Shown here piece by piece: positions 6,523 through 7,256 of a DNA stretch of 7,256 bases. Numbering within the stretch: the first letter of the stretch is position 1; every line of letters begins with the position of its first letter. The position numbers and the translations under genes were made by a program. The notes beneath the pieces were generated by a model. It had not been told where the DNA came from. It did not search any database and saw only the letters and a list, made by a program, of their open reading frames with translations. The stretch comes from Clostridiaceae bacterium (GTDB taxonomy: Bacteria > Bacillota > Clostridia > Oscillospirales > Acutalibacteraceae), in NCBI GenBank assembly GCA_016292575.1, contig JAEDIH010000091.1:1-7256 (forward strand). The letters are read 5' to 3'.

Positions 6523-6936
6523 ATGTGGTGGGTTTTTGCGTTACTTTCTTCGGTCTTTGCAGCGCTCACATCAATTCTTGCAAAGGTTGGAATTGAAAGC
6601 GTCAATTCAAATCTTGCAACGGCAATAAGGACGGTTGTTGTGCTTGTAATGTCGTGGCTGATGGTTTTCATTACCGACGCGCAAGGCTCGATTACGGAGA
6701 TCAGCAAAAAAAGCTGGCTGTTTCTGATTCTTTCCGGCCTTGCAACCGGTGCGTCGTGGCTGTGCTATTACAAGGCACTGCAGACCGGAGACGTGTCCAA
6801 GGTTGTGCCGATTGACAAGCTCAGCGTTGTTCTGACGCTCATAATGGCGTTTGCTTTCCTGCACGAAAAGTTCACGCCAAAATCGCTTGTCGGCTGTCTG
6901 CTCATCACTGCCGGAACGCTTGTGATGGTGCTGTAA
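6523..6936 (+). CDS. Half-size EamA/DMT-family transporter
   Basis: A 137-residue membrane protein with five predicted helices (about 2-21, 32-52, 65-84, 95-112 and 118-137) and a single EamA repeat. Typical DMT transporters have two repeats and ten helices, so this is the small, one-repeat form, like the five-helix bacterial/archaeal transporter (BAT) subgroup, which probably works as a dimer. Recognisable conserved stretches are ILAKVGIE near 18-25, SWLCYYKAL at 78-86 and VSKVVPIDKLSVV at 91-103, followed by FLHEK at 112-116, the usual EamA pattern. The protein is complete, not a broken gene: it starts at a strong Shine-Dalgarno and ends after helix 5. It follows the large permease by 25 bases. 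Role: probably efflux or uptake of a small metabolite; the substrate cannot be assigned. Confidence 0.92.
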   Translation: MWWVFALLSSVFAALTSILAKVGIESVNSNLATAIRTVVVLVMSWLMVFITDAQGSITEISKKSWLFLILSGLATGASWLCYYKALQTGDVSKVVPIDKLSVVLTLIMAFAFLHEKFTPKSLVGCLLITAGTLVMVL

Positions 6937-6958
6937 AGCGGAAAGGGGAAAGCGAAAC

Positions 6959-7256
6959 ATGAAAAAGAAAAGCTTTGCGGTGATTATTGCGGCTTTGCTT
7001 TCGCTGACTTTTTTTCTCTGTGCCTGCGAGCCGGCTTTTGTGGGTAACAAGATGAAAACGAAGAACGAGTATGTCCTGTCCTTTTCCGCCTTGAACAGAA
7101 CGGAAAAGGAGGAGCTGTATCTTGAAAAAGGAGAGAGTCTCAAGGTCAGGATTGAGCTTACCGAGGGCGAGGTTTCGCTTCTGATATCCTCAACCGAGGG
7201 AGAGGAATACTATAAGGGCAGCGAGCTTCGGAATGAGGAGTTCACCGTTGTTGCCG
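6959..7256 (+). CDS. Predicted lipoprotein (3' partial)
   Basis: The frame runs open from the ATG at 6959 to the window edge, 99 whole codons with no stop. The N-terminus is a lipoprotein signal peptide: MKKK, a hydrophobic stretch at 6-20, then a lipobox L-C-A-C with the lipidated Cys expected at residue 23. The mature part starts EPAFVGNKM and would be anchored outside the cytoplasmic membrane. The visible mature region (24-99) alternates charged and hydrophobic residues in short strands (YVLSF, SLKVRIEL, EVSLLIS, EFTVV), which suggests a beta-rich domain, but I do not recognise the family. GGGG at 6945-6948, 10 bases upstream, is a modest ribosome binding site. It begins 22 bases after the EamA gene and may share its transcript. 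The coding call is good; the function is unknown. Confidence 0.8.
   Translation, partial: MKKKSFAVIIAALLSLTFFLCACEPAFVGNKMKTKNEYVLSFSALNRTEKEELYLEKGESLKVRIELTEGEVSLLISSTEGEEYYKGSELRNEEFTVVA

Noticed and set aside
6090..6707. Open frame of 205 codons on the - strand, across the permease and EamA genes
   Set aside because: It is antisense to two clear membrane-protein genes, and its product is low in recognisable features and rich in charged residues, as expected from reversed hydrophobic codons.

Overview
The window holds nine genes, all on the + strand and tightly packed. Intergenic gaps run from a 4-base overlap to 76 bases. The ATPase at the left edge and the lipoprotein at the right edge are cut by the window. 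No gene on the - strand is supported, and I see no rRNA, tRNA, CRISPR array, transposase or phage gene. Strong AGGAGG-type ribosome binding sites, the protein families present and a moderate GC content judged by eye suggest a Firmicutes genome, most likely a gut-type Clostridia member (inference, no taxonomic marker is present).

Layout: (1) 1-1760, a two-gene ABC exporter of the DrrA/DrrB (ABC-2) type: an ATPase missing its N-terminus and a six-helix permease, overlapping by ATGA. (2) 1771-4115, three genes that are not transporters: a membrane protein with four predicted helices fused to a C-terminal flavodoxin-like domain, then two adjacent alpha/beta hydrolases of nearly equal length (229 and 228 aa) from clearly different subfamilies. 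(3) 4192-6497, a second ABC exporter of a different class: an EcsA-like ATPase with a non-canonical Q-loop and signature, and a 532-aa permease that looks like two six-helix halves joined in one chain. The two genes overlap by one base (TAATG). (4) 6523-7256, a half-size EamA/DMT transporter of 137 aa with a near-perfect ribosome binding site, then the start of a secreted lipoprotein.

The first five genes probably form one transcript (exporter, flavodoxin fusion, two hydrolases). The 76-base gap at 4116-4191 is the only plausible internal boundary, although neither a convincing terminator nor a promoter is visible there. The second exporter, EamA protein and lipoprotein follow at short spacing and may be co-transcribed. 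No regulator or promoter of the first operon is in view and would have to lie upstream. What either exporter moves cannot be read from the sequence. The most unusual features are the membrane-flavodoxin fusion within an exporter operon, a perfect 7-bp inverted repeat over that gene's stop codon, and the internally duplicated permease. I did not find a clearly new defence or mobile system; this looks mostly like ordinary chromosomal transport and housekeeping sequence.
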